The position numbers were made by a program, and so were the translations under genes. Positions 11,331 through 21,690 of a stretch of DNA of 64,000 bases are shown in pieces (within the stretch, counting starts at the first letter, position 1; each line of letters opens with the position of its first letter). This stretch comes from Taudactylus pleione (taxonomy: Eukaryota > Chordata > Amphibia > Anura > Myobatrachidae): the NCBI GenBank assembly GCA_031769625.1, contig JAUIMM010000124.1, positions 5,346,501 to 5,410,500 of the forward strand. The letters are read 5' to 3'. The notes below the pieces were generated by a model. The model had not been told where the DNA came from, made no database searches, and saw only the letters and a list, made by a program, of their open reading frames with translations.

Positions 11331-12310
11331 TTTTCAGAGTCTGTGGTGAAAACCGTGATACAAGCTCTCAAACCATTTACTTCCCAGATTTATCATCAGA
11401 CTTGGAAGATATATAGATATATATTTCTTGGTGTGATCAAACCTGAAATGTTCCGAGTGTCTTGCCTCATGTATATTCTATAAGAGGGGTTGGTTAAGGG
11501 TCTTAGATTGTCCTCTGTTAAGGGACAAATTTTGACCCAATCTTGTTTCAAAGGAAATTGGCCACCGTTCCAGAAGTTCAGACCTTCTTGGAGGTTCTTC
11601 ACATACAGCCTCCCTATGTCCCACCAGTTCCTCCTTGGGACTTGAATTTAGTTTTGGAAGCACTTCAAAAGGCCCATTTGACCCTTTTGGATTCTGTAGA
11701 ATTTTGATATCTTACTTTGAAGGTTGTTTTCCTTTTGGCCATTGCCTCGGTCAGAAGGTTGTCGGAATTAGCTGCTCTTTCTTGTAAAGCTCCGCTTCTC
11801 ATTTTTCATGAGGATAGGTTAGTGTTATGCACAAAAACTTCCTTTTTGTCAGAAGTGGTATCGGCTTACCACATTAACCAAGATATTGTTCTCCCGGCTT
11901 TTTCGCCAGAGTTCAGTGACTAGTGCAGCACTGTTGGATGTTGCATTACGCATTACTTGGACCATACTGCGTCTTTGAGGTGTACAGATTCCATGTTGGT
12001 GTTGACCGATATACCAAAAAGAGGCTGGCCTGCCTCAAAAGGGTCCATCCCTAGATGGGTCACTTCTGCCATTAGGCAGGCATATTTGCCTGCGAATGTG
12101 ATGGTGCCAGCCTCAATTCGGGCTCACTCAACTCATGCTGTCAGAGCCTCTTGGGCTGTATGGCATGGGGCCTCAGTTGAGCAGCTCTGCAAAGCAGCTA
12201 CCTGGTCATCCGTACACACTTTTACAAAATTTTACCTTTTCCATACATTTGGTGCAAGGGATGCCAGCGTTGAGCAGAAAATTCTTAGAACGGTAGGTCC
12301 CGACGCTCCC
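11331..12310 (+). pseudogene. DIRS tyrosine recombinase with substituted active-site arginine
   Basis: DIRS elements integrate with a tyrosine recombinase instead of a DDE integrase. The N-terminal SAM-like part lies near 11335-11450. The first catalytic box reads FLLAIASVRRLSELAALS (11729-11785). The HxxR box at about 12120 reads AHSTHA, so the Arg is His; a CGT-to-CAT CpG transition would explain this. KAATWSSVHTFTKFY (12200-12235) contains the nucleophilic Tyr. Two frameshifts and an in-frame stop split it. The family assignment is firm and the protein is certainly inactive. Confidence 0.85.
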
Positions 12311-12364
12311 CTCCTTAATTGGCTTGCTTTGGTATATCCCAGAAGTAGGTGGATGAAAAAGGAA

Positions 12365-12425
12365 AGACGATTTTTACACACCGTAAAATCTCTTCCTTTG
12401 AGTCCATTTGGGGGATGCCAAGAGC
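12365..12425. repeat. DIRS internal complementary region
   Basis: About 55 bp that is the inverse complement, with a few mismatches, of 40440-40495. Shared words on the complementary strands are GGCATCCCCCA and GGAAGAGATTTTAC. The two lie 28 kb apart because of the insertions between them. Confidence 0.7.
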
Positions 12426-12564
12426 CCTCCCTTGTTTAGTTTCATTCTAGATACTGATGTGCCCAGCTATAACGTGGCATCACAGGGCTATCTCTCACGC
12501 CACGTATGGCGCGCCACACACCACGCCATGAGTCGCGCCACAAAGAAAGTTTATTAGTGAAAAA

Positions 12565-12765
12565 AGTCATTACGTGTAATACAACATTTTGCCCACCAGA
12601 TGTCACTTTTCCTAAACTACATAGCGCATGCGTCAGATTTCATTAAGTGTAATGCAACTTTTTGCCCACCAGGTGTCACTTTTCCTAAACTACATAGCGC
12701 ATGCGTGTGATTTCATGATGTGTAATACAACATTTTGCCCACCAGGTGTCACTTTCCAATGTACC
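12565..12765. repeat. 73-bp tandem repeat, about 2.7 copies
   Basis: GCCCACCAG recurs at 12591, 12664 and 12737, a 73-bp period. Each unit carries TAATACAACATTTTGCCCACC, GTGTCACTTTTCCTAAACTA and CATAGCGCATGCGT. It lies close to the left end of the large insertion. Confidence 0.9.
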
Positions 12766-12851
12766 GTACGGTATGTTCTGTATCACCGGCCGATGATTGT
12801 TTGACAGAAGCTTAGACATTAGACTTTACAAATTACAGAACTCTATAAATG

Positions 12852-12960
12852 GGTGAAGCGTGTGGCCTAGCGGTCTAATGCCTAGTCTCACTGCTTCTCT
12901 CTTCTTGTTCCGTGGGTTTGAGACCTTGAAAATACAGTATGTTTTTTTAATTTATTTTTA
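12852..12960 (+). repeat. tRNA(Leu)-like SINE, copy 1
   Basis: An A-box-like segment TGGCCTAGCGGTCTAATGCC and a B-box-like GGGTTTGAGACC, about 45 bp apart, resemble a leucine-type tRNA with a long variable region. An AT-rich tail follows. A second copy at 14480 shares both the tRNA part and the tail, as expected for a SINE and not a free tRNA gene. The B-box has lost the canonical TTCGA. Confidence 0.6.
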
Positions 12961-13206
12961 AAATCTTCACTTAAAATATTCAGTATTCAATACAGTACAT
13001 GTGGAGCGCATGTCTGCCCAGTGCTTCGGGAGTCAAACAGCGAAACTAGGATTTTTATTATTGTACATACAGTACTGTACCTTAGAACACAAACTTGTGT
13101 CAATGCCGGCGCTGACATGAACGCGGACATTATAGTTATTTATTATGACCATCAAGTGGCAATGGGCCCTGTTAAAGAGACTGGTTTCTGTATATCAAAC
13201 TGACTG

Positions 13207-14062
13207 CGCGTTTAAACCGCAAAATTGCGTCAATGTCTGCGTGTGCCCAGTGGTCGGATTTTAATCACAATGGAATGTGTGCCCCATGTCCAGTGGAGCC
13301 AAGCCATACATTAAGTAACGCTATTTTATGGCGCATGCCCAGTTGTCTGTATTGCTAACAGTACTGTTGAATTTTGACACTAGTGCCATTCTGCACTGTC
13401 CGAGACTTACAGTACTGCACAGTATACACAATAGTAAATTCATTACTACAGTACATAAGGTGCTACAGTAGTGGACTAACAGCAGTTTGTAGGGCAGATG
13501 CAGAGCGCAAACTTGCGTCAATGAAAATGCTGTCTTAGACTTGGTAACATTATTAATTTAATATGTTTAGTAACTGATAGTTGACTGTGTATAAGAGAGG
13601 GGTCTCTATAGTACAAACTGACTCGGCGTTTAAACCGCAAAATTGCGTCAATGTCTGCGCGTGCCCAGTGGTCGGATTTTAATCACAATGGAATGTGCGC
13701 CCCATGTCCAGTGGAGCCAAGCCATACATTAAGTAGCGCTATTTTATGGCGCATGCCCAGTTGTCTGTATGCCAACAGTACTGTTGAATTTTCACACTAG
13801 TGCCATTCTGCACTGTCCGAGACTTACAGTACCGCACAGTATACACAATAGTAAATTCATTACTACAGTACATAAGGTGCTACAGTAGTGGACTAACAGC
13901 AGTTTGTAGGACAGATGCAGAGCGCAAACTTGCGTCAATGAAAATGCTGTCTTAGACTTGGTAACATTATTAATTTAATATGTTTAGTAACTGCTACTTG
14001 ACTGTGTATAAGAGAGGGGTCTCTATAGTAGAAACTGACTCGGCGTTTAAACCGCAAAATTG
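13207..14062. repeat. Tandem duplication, period about 417 bp
   Basis: GTTTAAACCGCAAAATTGC recurs at 13210, 13628 and 14044. The first two complete units are nearly identical along their length, including CCCAGTGGTCGGATTTTAAT and GCATGCCCAGTTGTCTGTAT. Only the start of a third unit is present. The high identity indicates a recent duplication. No coding frame is conserved between copies. Confidence 0.93.
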
Positions 14063-14479
14063 CATCAACTGTCAGCACAGTTTGCGTTGTGGTAACTTAT
14101 AGCCAGTTCTGATGGGTTACGGTACAAATAGGATCTCTGGCTTGTGCCCAGTGGCGGGGTTGCAATGCATTGCCAGTGATGCTGCGCCATAGCAATAACC
14201 TTGTTCGCTATAGTACTGTAGTTCAGTCTTGTTATCCAACCCTTACAAAAATCAATCTATTGTACTGTATATGTGCCCAGCTACAGTACTGTAGTTTGTT
14301 GCTCCATACGGTACGCCATACAGTATACCGCATTGTTGCGCGCTACACTGTGGCGTATTGAGTCTCATAGCACTGCGCATACCCAGTTGTCTGTATTATA
14401 CGGTACTTATAACTGTAGTTGTAAGTACAATACGGTAGACATTGTAGTGATTCCCTGACTCTAGGAACTACAGTACAGT

Positions 14480-14610
14480 AGATGCAGTAGTCTAGGGGGC
14501 TAATGCCTAGCCCTACTGCATCTACCATTTTCTTGTTCCGCTGGTTCGAGACCTTTAAAGTACATACTTTATAGGGTAATTTTATTTTGTTTTAAATCTT
14601 CACTAATACA
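14480..14610 (+). repeat. tRNA(Leu)-like SINE, copy 2
   Basis: Matches the 12852 copy: CTAATGCCTAG, TTCTTGTTCCG and a canonical B box GGTTCGAGACC, followed by the same AT-rich tail ending in AAATCTTCACT. The A box is more diverged here and the B box better kept, the reverse of copy 1. Confidence 0.6.
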
Positions 14611-14702
14611 GTACATTATCCAGAAATTCTGGTATTTCTATGCCACAGTACTTTGACCAAAAAGTCTAACCTTGTTAATAAAAAATAAAAAGTGTAACCT
14701 TT

Positions 14703-14785
14703 CAAGCTTCGAACCCGCAAAAGGGTTGTACAGGCAGCGTAATGTATTGGTTTGATTATTTACCATTACACTACAGCCGCCTGCA
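14703..14785 (-). repeat. tRNA-like sequence
   Basis: On the minus strand GGCTGTAGTGTAATGGTAAA resembles an A box and GCGGGTTCGAAGCTT a B box, about 50 bp apart. It is a different tRNA type from the two leucine-like copies. The acceptor stem does not pair well, so it is a derived repeat or decayed gene. Confidence 0.45.
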
Positions 14786-14927
14786 ATACCAAGTTTGCAC
14801 CTGGCTTGAGTGTTTCCTACAATACTGTACGTCATCGTATCTCAGGCGCATGCCCAGATCTACTGTATACCCATTTAGCGTTTTTTTTTTTTTTTTTTTT
14901 TACTAAACTCAGTACATTTTATATATT

Positions 14928-15134
14928 AGGGGGTAAATGTACTAAGATGGTAGTGCTATTAAGTGATTTTGCCCATAGCAACCAATCTGATTCCAGGTAT
15001 TACTGTACAGTATCTTCTAGAAGGTGCTACTGTAGATAAATGCTAAGTACAGTAGAATCTGATAGGATGCTATGGGCAACATACAATACAGTAACTTCTT
15101 AAATAGAACTCCCATCTTAGTAAATTTACCCCTA
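14928..15134. mobile_element. MITE, about 205 bp, GGGGTAAAT termini
   Basis: Ends are inverted: GGGGGTAAATGTACTAAGATGG (left) and the near-complement CCATCTTAGTAAATTTACCCC (right), flanked by TA on both sides. The interior has a second inverted pair (GCCCATAGCAACCAATCTGA and AATCTGATAGGATGCTATGG). Non-coding. The TA duplication fits a Tc1/mariner-type MITE. Confidence 0.75.
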
Positions 15135-15440
15135 CAAGTTTCACTTTTTCCCCCCAATTTTTTTTCTTCCACCCCCCAAAACGAAAGTGAATTTTTAGTG
15201 TGTTCTGACTTTTAAAAAAAAAAAACTTACGCAGTTTACATTACCTTTAGGGGACGTTGAAGGCTTCCCGCAACATTGCACCCCAATTCACAAAATTTTT
15301 CCACCTGCTATTCATACAGTAGGCGAAACTTTTTTACATACTGTCTTACTGTACATTGCATTGACTTCCCGCCTACAGTAGGCAGAAAAGCTTTCAAATT
15401 GAATACAGCGATAATTTCACGCCTGGCAAAATGACGTAAT
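15135..15440. other. Non-coding, flank of inner two-gene unit
   Basis: No gene seen. It contains TACAGTA words and ends with TAAT at 15437-15440, which matches TAAT at 21742-21745 on the far side of the inner unit. Confidence 0.4.
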
Positions 15441-15662
15441 CATACAGTACAAACACCAATTGTATAAATTAATGACAATTTTTATTTAACCTACAGTAAC
15501 ATGCTTTACTGAGGGGGGGGGGACTTCTTTAGCCCTACTGGGGGACCGAGGACTACACAAAATGAGTTGGCTTTTAATTTAAAATCATCACTGGCACTTT
15601 TGGCCTCAGATTCAGAGTTTCACCTATACCAGGTGCAGACTCTACCGTGCATCAGAGTGCAC
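15441..15662. repeat. Left inverted repeat of 6.3-kb unit
   Basis: Complementary to 21369-21741 without its insertion. Shared landmarks include the C9-10 tract next to CTAAAGAAGT (complement), CACTGGCACTTTTGGCCTCA and CACCTATACCAGGTGCAGAC. An internal G-run at 15514-15523 corresponds to the C-run at 21661-21669 in the other arm. Confidence 0.88.
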
Positions 15663-16313
15663 CATAATATAACATAAAAAAAAAAATACATGAAACAAGA
15701 CAGTATTTGGGTGCCCCAGATGGAGGTGAACACCAGCTGTGTGAATACGATAACAGAGCACTAACATTACCAAAAATCTCACCTTATCCTGATGTCGAAG
15801 GGACCGCCGCTCTAACCATACAGTAGAAGCCTGTCTCTCAATTCACGGTGCAGCCACTACTGTATGTCTGCAACTATGGATGTGGATGTTGAAGCAGCCA
15901 CTACTATTGTAGTGTATATGAACTAAAGGAACCTGAAAACTTGAAACATCTGCATTACAAATGGCAACATCAAGCGCAGTAGCAGAAAGTGGCAGCTGCA
16001 GCACAATCTGTGACGATGCCAATGTGTGCCTTGGAACAGGGGTCAATGTACAGTAGGTGTAAGGAAAAGAGCAAGAGTATGAAGTACAGTACAGTACATA
16101 AGGTACAGTAAGGGAAAGTTATTGTAGACAAAGAGCTTATAAAATAAATTAGGAGAATACTGTATAATGTAGGGACAGAAAGCACAACCACAATACTGTA
16201 CATACAGTACATTATGGACACAGTGTACAGTACTTAGCAGTCCGGATCACAAACTGAAAAGAGGAAGTTAAACCCCTGCTCCACATTACAAATTATATAC
16301 AGTACAGTATAAG
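15663..16313. other. Non-coding 3' flank of transposase, TACAGTA-rich
   Basis: No coding frame. TACTGTA/TACAGTA words are extremely dense between 16040 and 16310. The minus-strand transposase stop codon abuts its upper edge, so this holds the 3' UTR. Confidence 0.5.
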
Positions 16314-17747
16314 CTACATAGCAGTTGCTTGACCGTTTCTTTCAATGACAACTGGTAAGACTCTATGGAGATGATCAATATAATTGTTACACTGGGCACG
16401 TGTCAATACTGTTCTCCAAAACTTCATTATCCCATCCAAAAGTTCCTGTTTAGTTGTTTGTTTCACATCAGACCTGATGAACCTCTTCAACTGGGCCCAG
16501 ACCATTTCAATGGGATTCATGTGCGGTGACCTACAGGTAAGTAAAAATAAAAAAAATATTCAGTCACAGTACTGTACTTTAGTAAAAAGTGTACTATAAT
16601 AATTACTGCTTGGTACTGTACATAGTTTTTGGTACAATAAACAGTTAATACAGTACTATAGGACAATACTCACTCTGGTGGTGTGCGTTCCCAATTTATC
16701 CCTCTCTCTTCCATGAATTTTGCTGAAGCCGAATGTTTGGGATCATTATCCTGGAATAATCGATGTCCTGATGGGAAGTATTTTCTAACAAATGGCACCA
16801 TACAGCAATCTACTATTTTTTCTTGGAAGAAGGTCTTATCCATGATGCCTAAAGAGATGAGAAATTGTCAGTAACAAGCATACACTGTACAGGACTGTAA
16901 ATAATTTTTAAAACAAGCATTACTGTACTGCACCTTCAAAAATATAGATCGGTCCTGCACCCCAACGAGATATACCTCCCCATACATGGACTTTTAACGG
17001 ATGCTTCGGACGTGGTTTAAGTGAGAGATGTGCACGGTGTCGGAAGGACAGTCTTGAGAACCTCTCGAGAGAAACCGAAGTTTCATCTGTGAAAATGACG
17101 TCATTAAAATTCTCTCCACTATCTATCCACCGTCGTGCTTGTTCAACTCTCTTTACTTTATTAACATCCCTTATCATGGGATTTATCCTGTGAAATAAAA
17201 ACAAGTTTTAGTTTACTGTCATGTAAAATCAGTGCATTATTAATATACACTATACAGTATATATATTTTACAGTATGTACAGTACCTTGTAGTCCATCCC
17301 AGTTCCTTACGCATCCGTTTGATGCTGGAACAGGAGATGTCCAGGTCACATTCTGCTTTTAGAATACATTTGATTTGTAAAGCTGTACGCTCATCATCCT
17401 CACAAGTCAATTTGTGTACAATCTTTTTGACGCTCCTACGGTAGAACACATACAGAGCATATAGCAATTATTGGACAGTTAGTGTTGAAATTGGAACACA
17501 ATACAGTACCAATCTAGCAACATACAGTATACTGTAATAAAAAAAGGTTTATGTAAAGTACCTACCATGTGCATTTAGAAGGAAATCTATATCTGGTCCG
17601 CGTTCTCTCAAATGCATGATAGCGCACAGTCTGTAAACTAACAAGAACACCACACTCTTTCAGCCAGGCATGGATCTGTCGTGTTGTTTTGTGTTCTTTT
17701 TTCATGATTGCAATTATCTTGCTGATGGCTTTGCTGATTTTTGCCAT
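16314..17747 (-). CDS. Tc1/mariner-superfamily transposase, five exons, intact
   Basis: Exons on the minus strand are 17747-17566, 17435-17286, 17187-16934, 16848-16674 and 16530-16314. Every intron is GT-AG, all phases agree, and the 978 coding bases give 325 residues without a stop. The ATG at 17747 follows a splice acceptor (TTTACACAG), so a 5' non-coding exon probably exists. Two helix-turn-helix-like segments occupy about residues 1-110 (IAIMKKEHKTTRQIHAWL; then SCSSIKRMRKELGW). The catalytic D is in VIFTDETSV (about 145), followed by VHVWGGISRWGAGPIYIF; the second D is in FQDNDPKHS (about 229) and E in MNPIEMVWAQLKR (about 262). The D-to-E spacing is 32 residues; the Tc1 element at 53667 in this window has the usual 34. 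DDE transposases cut and paste DNA between inverted repeats. Introns and the odd spacing set it apart from typical vertebrate Tc1 elements. Confidence 0.87.
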
Positions 17748-18071
17748 GTTTGACGACAAAATCTGTGTAAAGAACAAGAGAAATACATTACAGTACTGTT
17801 GCTGAGTATACAGACTGAGTACAGTATACAGTACATACAGTAATGTAATGTTCAGTATCTTAAACACAGGGGGTTATTACATTCTTACTGTACATCAGCC
17901 ATAACATGTACAGTATAACCAGCTAGTAAATTTCATTTTGCTGGCTGTGTTTAATAAATGATAGTTTTTAGCTAATTTGCGATATATATTTCCCAATTTA
18001 ATCTCACATCAAGCTTTCATACAGTATGACCCTAAATACGCAAATATGCATCTACCGTATGAAGGAGACAA

Positions 18072-18334
18072 ACAGGACAATAAACACAGCAATATTGCGA
18101 CTGAAACAAAAATGGTCGCCGAACAAAACAAAACGGTACCATATATGCATTGAAAAGTTGCTGCGCAAATCAGCGTCTAACACAGCAAACTGCAAAATGA
18201 CCGTGAACCTAGCAAGCTCCCATACTTACAGTACCAGGGGGTTGATACTGTAGGAAACACCTGTAGAAGCTCAGGGTACAGCAATGAGCAGCAACAACAG
18301 CGACTTAGAAGTCAGGCAGCGTGGCAGGTAGTAA

Positions 18335-18367
<33 letters not shown>

Positions 18368-19033
18368 CTCAAGAGTTCGTACTGTTGATACAGTACGTGC
18401 CGATGAGACAATCCGAGCAGCAAGTCCGTACAGTTAAGTAGCAGATTCACAGTGTGGATAGCTAGTGCGGTCTGAGACGCTCTTTTATGCTACCAGATAC
18501 AAAAGAATTCCTTCCCGCAGAAAATCTGGCCGCTGATTGGTGTATTTGAAAAATGCACTTCCTTGTGGTCCAATGGCATGGCAGAGTTTCGGTGGCAAGG
18601 TTTTCTTTGTCTCTGGTAGCATAAAAGAGCGTCTCAGACCGCACTAGCTATCCACACTGTGAATCTGCTACTTAACTGTACGGACTTGCTGCTCGGATTG
18701 TCTCATCGGCACGTATCAACAGTACGAACCCTTGAGATACTGTACTACTACCTGCAACGCTGCCTGACTTCTAAGTCGCTGTTGTTGCTGCTCATTACCG
18801 TGATCTACCACTGCAACTCTGCCTGACTTCCGAGTCACCTTTGTTGCTGTACCGTGAGCTTCTACAGCTGTTTCCTACAGTATCAACTCACTGGTACTGT
18901 AAGTACGGTAGCTTGCTATGTTTTTGCAGTTTGCTGTGTTAGACGCTGATTTGCGTTTCTCGTGACTGACCGCCGCCATCTTGTTTTGCTCGGCGGCCAT
19001 TTTTTTTTCAGTCGCAATATTGCTGTGTTTATC
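18072..19033. repeat. Central palindrome of about 960 bp between divergent genes
   Basis: The left arm 18072-18497 and right arm 18612-19033 are inverted copies centred near 18554. Examples are TAGCTAGTGCGGTCTGAGAC in the left arm with its exact complement in the right, and CAGCAATATTGCGACTGAAA mirrored by 19006-19027. Arms differ by indels, including an AGT trinucleotide run at 18332-18366. The spacer (18498-18611) holds AAAATGCACTTCC. The arms sit upstream of the transposase (minus) and the BEN-like gene (plus), so each gene has an equivalent arm as a likely promoter. A direct duplicate of the outer right arm (CCGCCGCCATCTTGTTTTGC) occurs again at 19166-19235. Confidence 0.85.
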
Positions 19034-19513
19034 GTCCCGCTGCCTCGGTATGCCCCGTCCTTCACCCATCCCCGTAGAGGCTTACTTGTGAATCCAGTAA
19101 CTATCACACACACATACCGATCGTTCCTAGCCTCCCGTTGCCCCTCATAGTTTCCCGTGACTGACCGCCGCCATCTTGTTTTGCTCGGCAGCCATTTTTT
19201 TTTTCAGTCACAATATTGCTGTGTTTAACGTGTGTTTGCATTATTGCACCAGTTTGCACATTTAACTTTGAGACTAATGGTTTTAATGGTCATGTACACA
19301 CTAAGTTTTGATGTAATAATGTAATAAAAATAGCTCTAATTTGGCGCTGTACTTTACAGTACTGTACTGTATATCAGTTGAGATATTCACACATTTTATT
19401 ACTGTTGAGCTGACACCTACTGTACCTTACCGTACAGTATATAATTGTATATATAATTATATAAATGTCTTTATACTGTACTTGTGTATTTCAGAGTGCA
19501 CCGAACTGTCAAC

Positions 19514-20749
19514 ATGGTAAAGAGCAAAGGTTTTTACAACGGAAACGAATCTTGCCCACTTCCACTGACCAAAAGGCTGAGTGCACTAGTTCCACAACGG
19601 TCTACAAGCAAACCTTCCAAGAAGAAAACAGGTAAGGAAAATTTACAGGTACCTCTTCTAGTCAAGGCAAGGAAGAATGCAAAGGCGAAGAACAACACTT
19701 TGCAAGTGGACATCGGAGAAAATGGACCAGGGAACGTGGAGCAACCCATGAACGTCCTGAACCAGGAGGAAACACCAGTCATTTATGGGCCAGAAGAATT
19801 GGACACCTTTGAGCCTCTTGTTGAAGATGTATCCTGCTCACCAACTCGGCGAAAACTGTCATTCCAAGAAGATAACGCATGCACATGTAGCTGTGCCAGG
19901 ATGGTGAGAGACCTCGTCGGAAAAGTTGGTCAACTGGAAGCGAAAATTGACAACTTGAAAGAAGAGCTGAAGGAAGGGCTGAAGGACACCATTGCAGAAG
20001 CAATGAAAGAAGCAATCCGGCAAAGTAAAGAAGAATGGCAAGAGGCCGCTGCCCAGAGTACCAGGAAGAGACATGACCAGGCAATCCAGTATGAAATGGT
20101 CACACCGGATGAATTTGAGCCTGAGGAGAACGACGACGATTTCAACTTGGAGACTGACCCATCCTTCCACTTGCTACATATGGACAATACAGTGGCATCA
20201 GAGCACTTGGACATGACACCAGTGCCATCATGCAGCCTGCCTCAGTGGGAGAGTACACCAGTGGCATCACATCGCCTGCCTGAACGGTCAGTTGAAGAAT
20301 CAAGGATCAACAATGCAAGCATGCCTGTACTTTCACCAGGAACGCCTGTCATGTCGAGCACGCCAGCACCACTGACTGTATTTGGAACACCCTTACCGGA
20401 TATACCACTGGCTGTGATCAACGTTGAGAAGGACAATGAAATTTACAGAGCTGTGAATTGTGAGATGCATCGATACGCGCAAGCAATATTTCAGGAACAC
20501 GTGCCCTACGACCTGTATTGCAATTGGACGAAGCGGGTGAACTTTGATGGAAGTCGGAAGAAAGTGCCAATCCCCAACAATTTAAGAGAAGATATCCTCT
20601 CAAGATGCCGGACAAGATTCAGGATTGGAAAAGAAGAACTTACTCGGATAAAGGACACGCTGAATGGGGTGCTGCGCATGCCAAGGAAACATGCATGGAG
20701 GACAGTCATGCATACAAGTACAGATCTGCAATCAACAAAAACGACTTGA
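19514..20749 (+). CDS. Coiled-coil and BEN-domain-like protein
   Basis: 411 residues from the ATG at 19514, which lies just after a splice acceptor (GTGTATTTCAG), so a 5' non-coding exon is likely. The sequence GTCAACATGG around the start resembles GTCAAACATGG of the transposase. In order: a basic Lys/Ser-rich N-terminus (1-60), a Cys cluster CTCSCARMV (about 119), a predicted coiled coil (about 125-175, LVGKVGQLEAKIDNLKEELK), an acidic stretch (about 205-220), and Ser/Pro-rich repeats of the type PVPSCSLPQWESTPVASH. A C-terminal BEN-like domain follows (about 310-400) with AIFQEHVPYDL, KKVPIPNNLREDILSRCRTRF and LNGVLRMPRKH. BEN domains bind DNA or proteins in chromatin factors. The last about 15 codons may be frame-shifted: another frame continues to 20901 with a charged KKEAEDRRALEGWKAKELKK tail that is repeated downstream. 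Role as partner of the transposase is inference. Confidence 0.72.
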   Translation: MVKSKGFYNGNESCPLPLTKRLSALVPQRSTSKPSKKKTGKENLQVPLLVKARKNAKAKNNTLQVDIGENGPGNVEQPMNVLNQEETPVIYGPEELDTFEPLVEDVSCSPTRRKLSFQEDNACTCSCARMVRDLVGKVGQLEAKIDNLKEELKEGLKDTIAEAMKEAIRQSKEEWQEAAAQSTRKRHDQAIQYEMVTPDEFEPEENDDDFNLETDPSFHLLHMDNTVASEHLDMTPVPSCSLPQWESTPVASHRLPERSVEESRINNASMPVLSPGTPVMSSTPAPLTVFGTPLPDIPLAVINVEKDNEIYRAVNCEMHRYAQAIFQEHVPYDLYCNWTKRVNFDGSRKKVPIPNNLREDILSRCRTRFRIGKEELTRIKDTLNGVLRMPRKHAWRTVMHTSTDLQSTKTT

Positions 20750-20789
20750 AGGGACTTGTCAGAAGACAGGAAGACCCGGCGCCGCCGCT

Positions 20790-21690
20790 GTCCTGGACGT
20801 GGCATCGGCAGAAGAAAGAAGCTGAGGACAGGAGAGCACTAGAGGGGTGGAAAGCAAAAGAGCTAAAGAAGTTCCCCCCCTCAAAGCCTCTTCCACCATA
20901 ACAGATAGGCCCTATGTGAGGCCAACGGAACATTAAACCAACCTACAGTAAACCAACAGGTCTGAAGAGAGGAAGACCCATGTGAAGAGAAAAGCGGAGG
21001 ACAGGAGAGGACTACAGGGGTGGAAAGCAAAAGAGCTAAAGCAGTTCCCCCCCTCAAAGCCTCTTCCACCATAACAGGTACCGGTAGGCCCTCTGTGAGG
21101 CCAACTGTACTGTACATTAATTTATATTGTAGTTTGTTAGGCTGGTGAGATACAGTAGTATTAGTGTGACACTATTAGAGCAGGAAAGGGCCTTGCATGG
21201 CATATTCTCTCTCCTACAGGGACCTCTGTGTGGGATTGAGTGGGACAAAGAAGAAGAGTATCTCCGGTGAGTACTGTATGTACCGTACCGTTCCATACCT
21301 GTGTGTCTGTCTTTTACTGTCTGTTTGTCTCTGCCTATCCTCCTTTCTTCAGGGCGTACAGTGGACCTTGCACTCTGATGCAAGGTAGAGTCTGCACCTG
21401 GTATAGGTGAAACTCTGCATCTGAGGCCAAAAGTGCCAGTGATGATTTTAACTTAAAAGCCAACTCTTTTTGTGTAGTCCTCGGTCCAGTAGGGCGTATC
21501 GGTCGGCATTGAGTAAGGACTGTTCTCACGTCATATCTTTCCTCCTAGGTACTGTACAGTAGTCATGTCCGTGTCCAGCTTCGAACTCCAGGACATGCCA
21601 GCGGCAGAAGAAAGAAGCGGGGTACTGTAGAGGACTACAGGGGTGGAAAGCTAAAGAAGTCCCCCCCCCTCGGTAAAGCATGTTACTGTA
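20790..21690 (+). repeat. Three partial copies of the BEN-gene 3' segment
   Basis: A segment with CGGCAGAAGAAAGAAG, AGGGGTGGAAAGC and AGCTAAAGAAGTTCCCCCCC occurs at 20806-20880, 20985-21060 (175 bp later) and 21598-21670. The third copy runs directly into the right inverted repeat (CTAAAGAAGT plus the C-run). The inverted repeat therefore appears to have captured, or derived from, the gene's 3' end. Confidence 0.8.

Noticed and set aside
19534..20214. Minus-strand frames opposite the BEN-like gene
   Set aside because: Shadows of the plus-strand frame; they lack recognisable domains and the plus frame is far longer.
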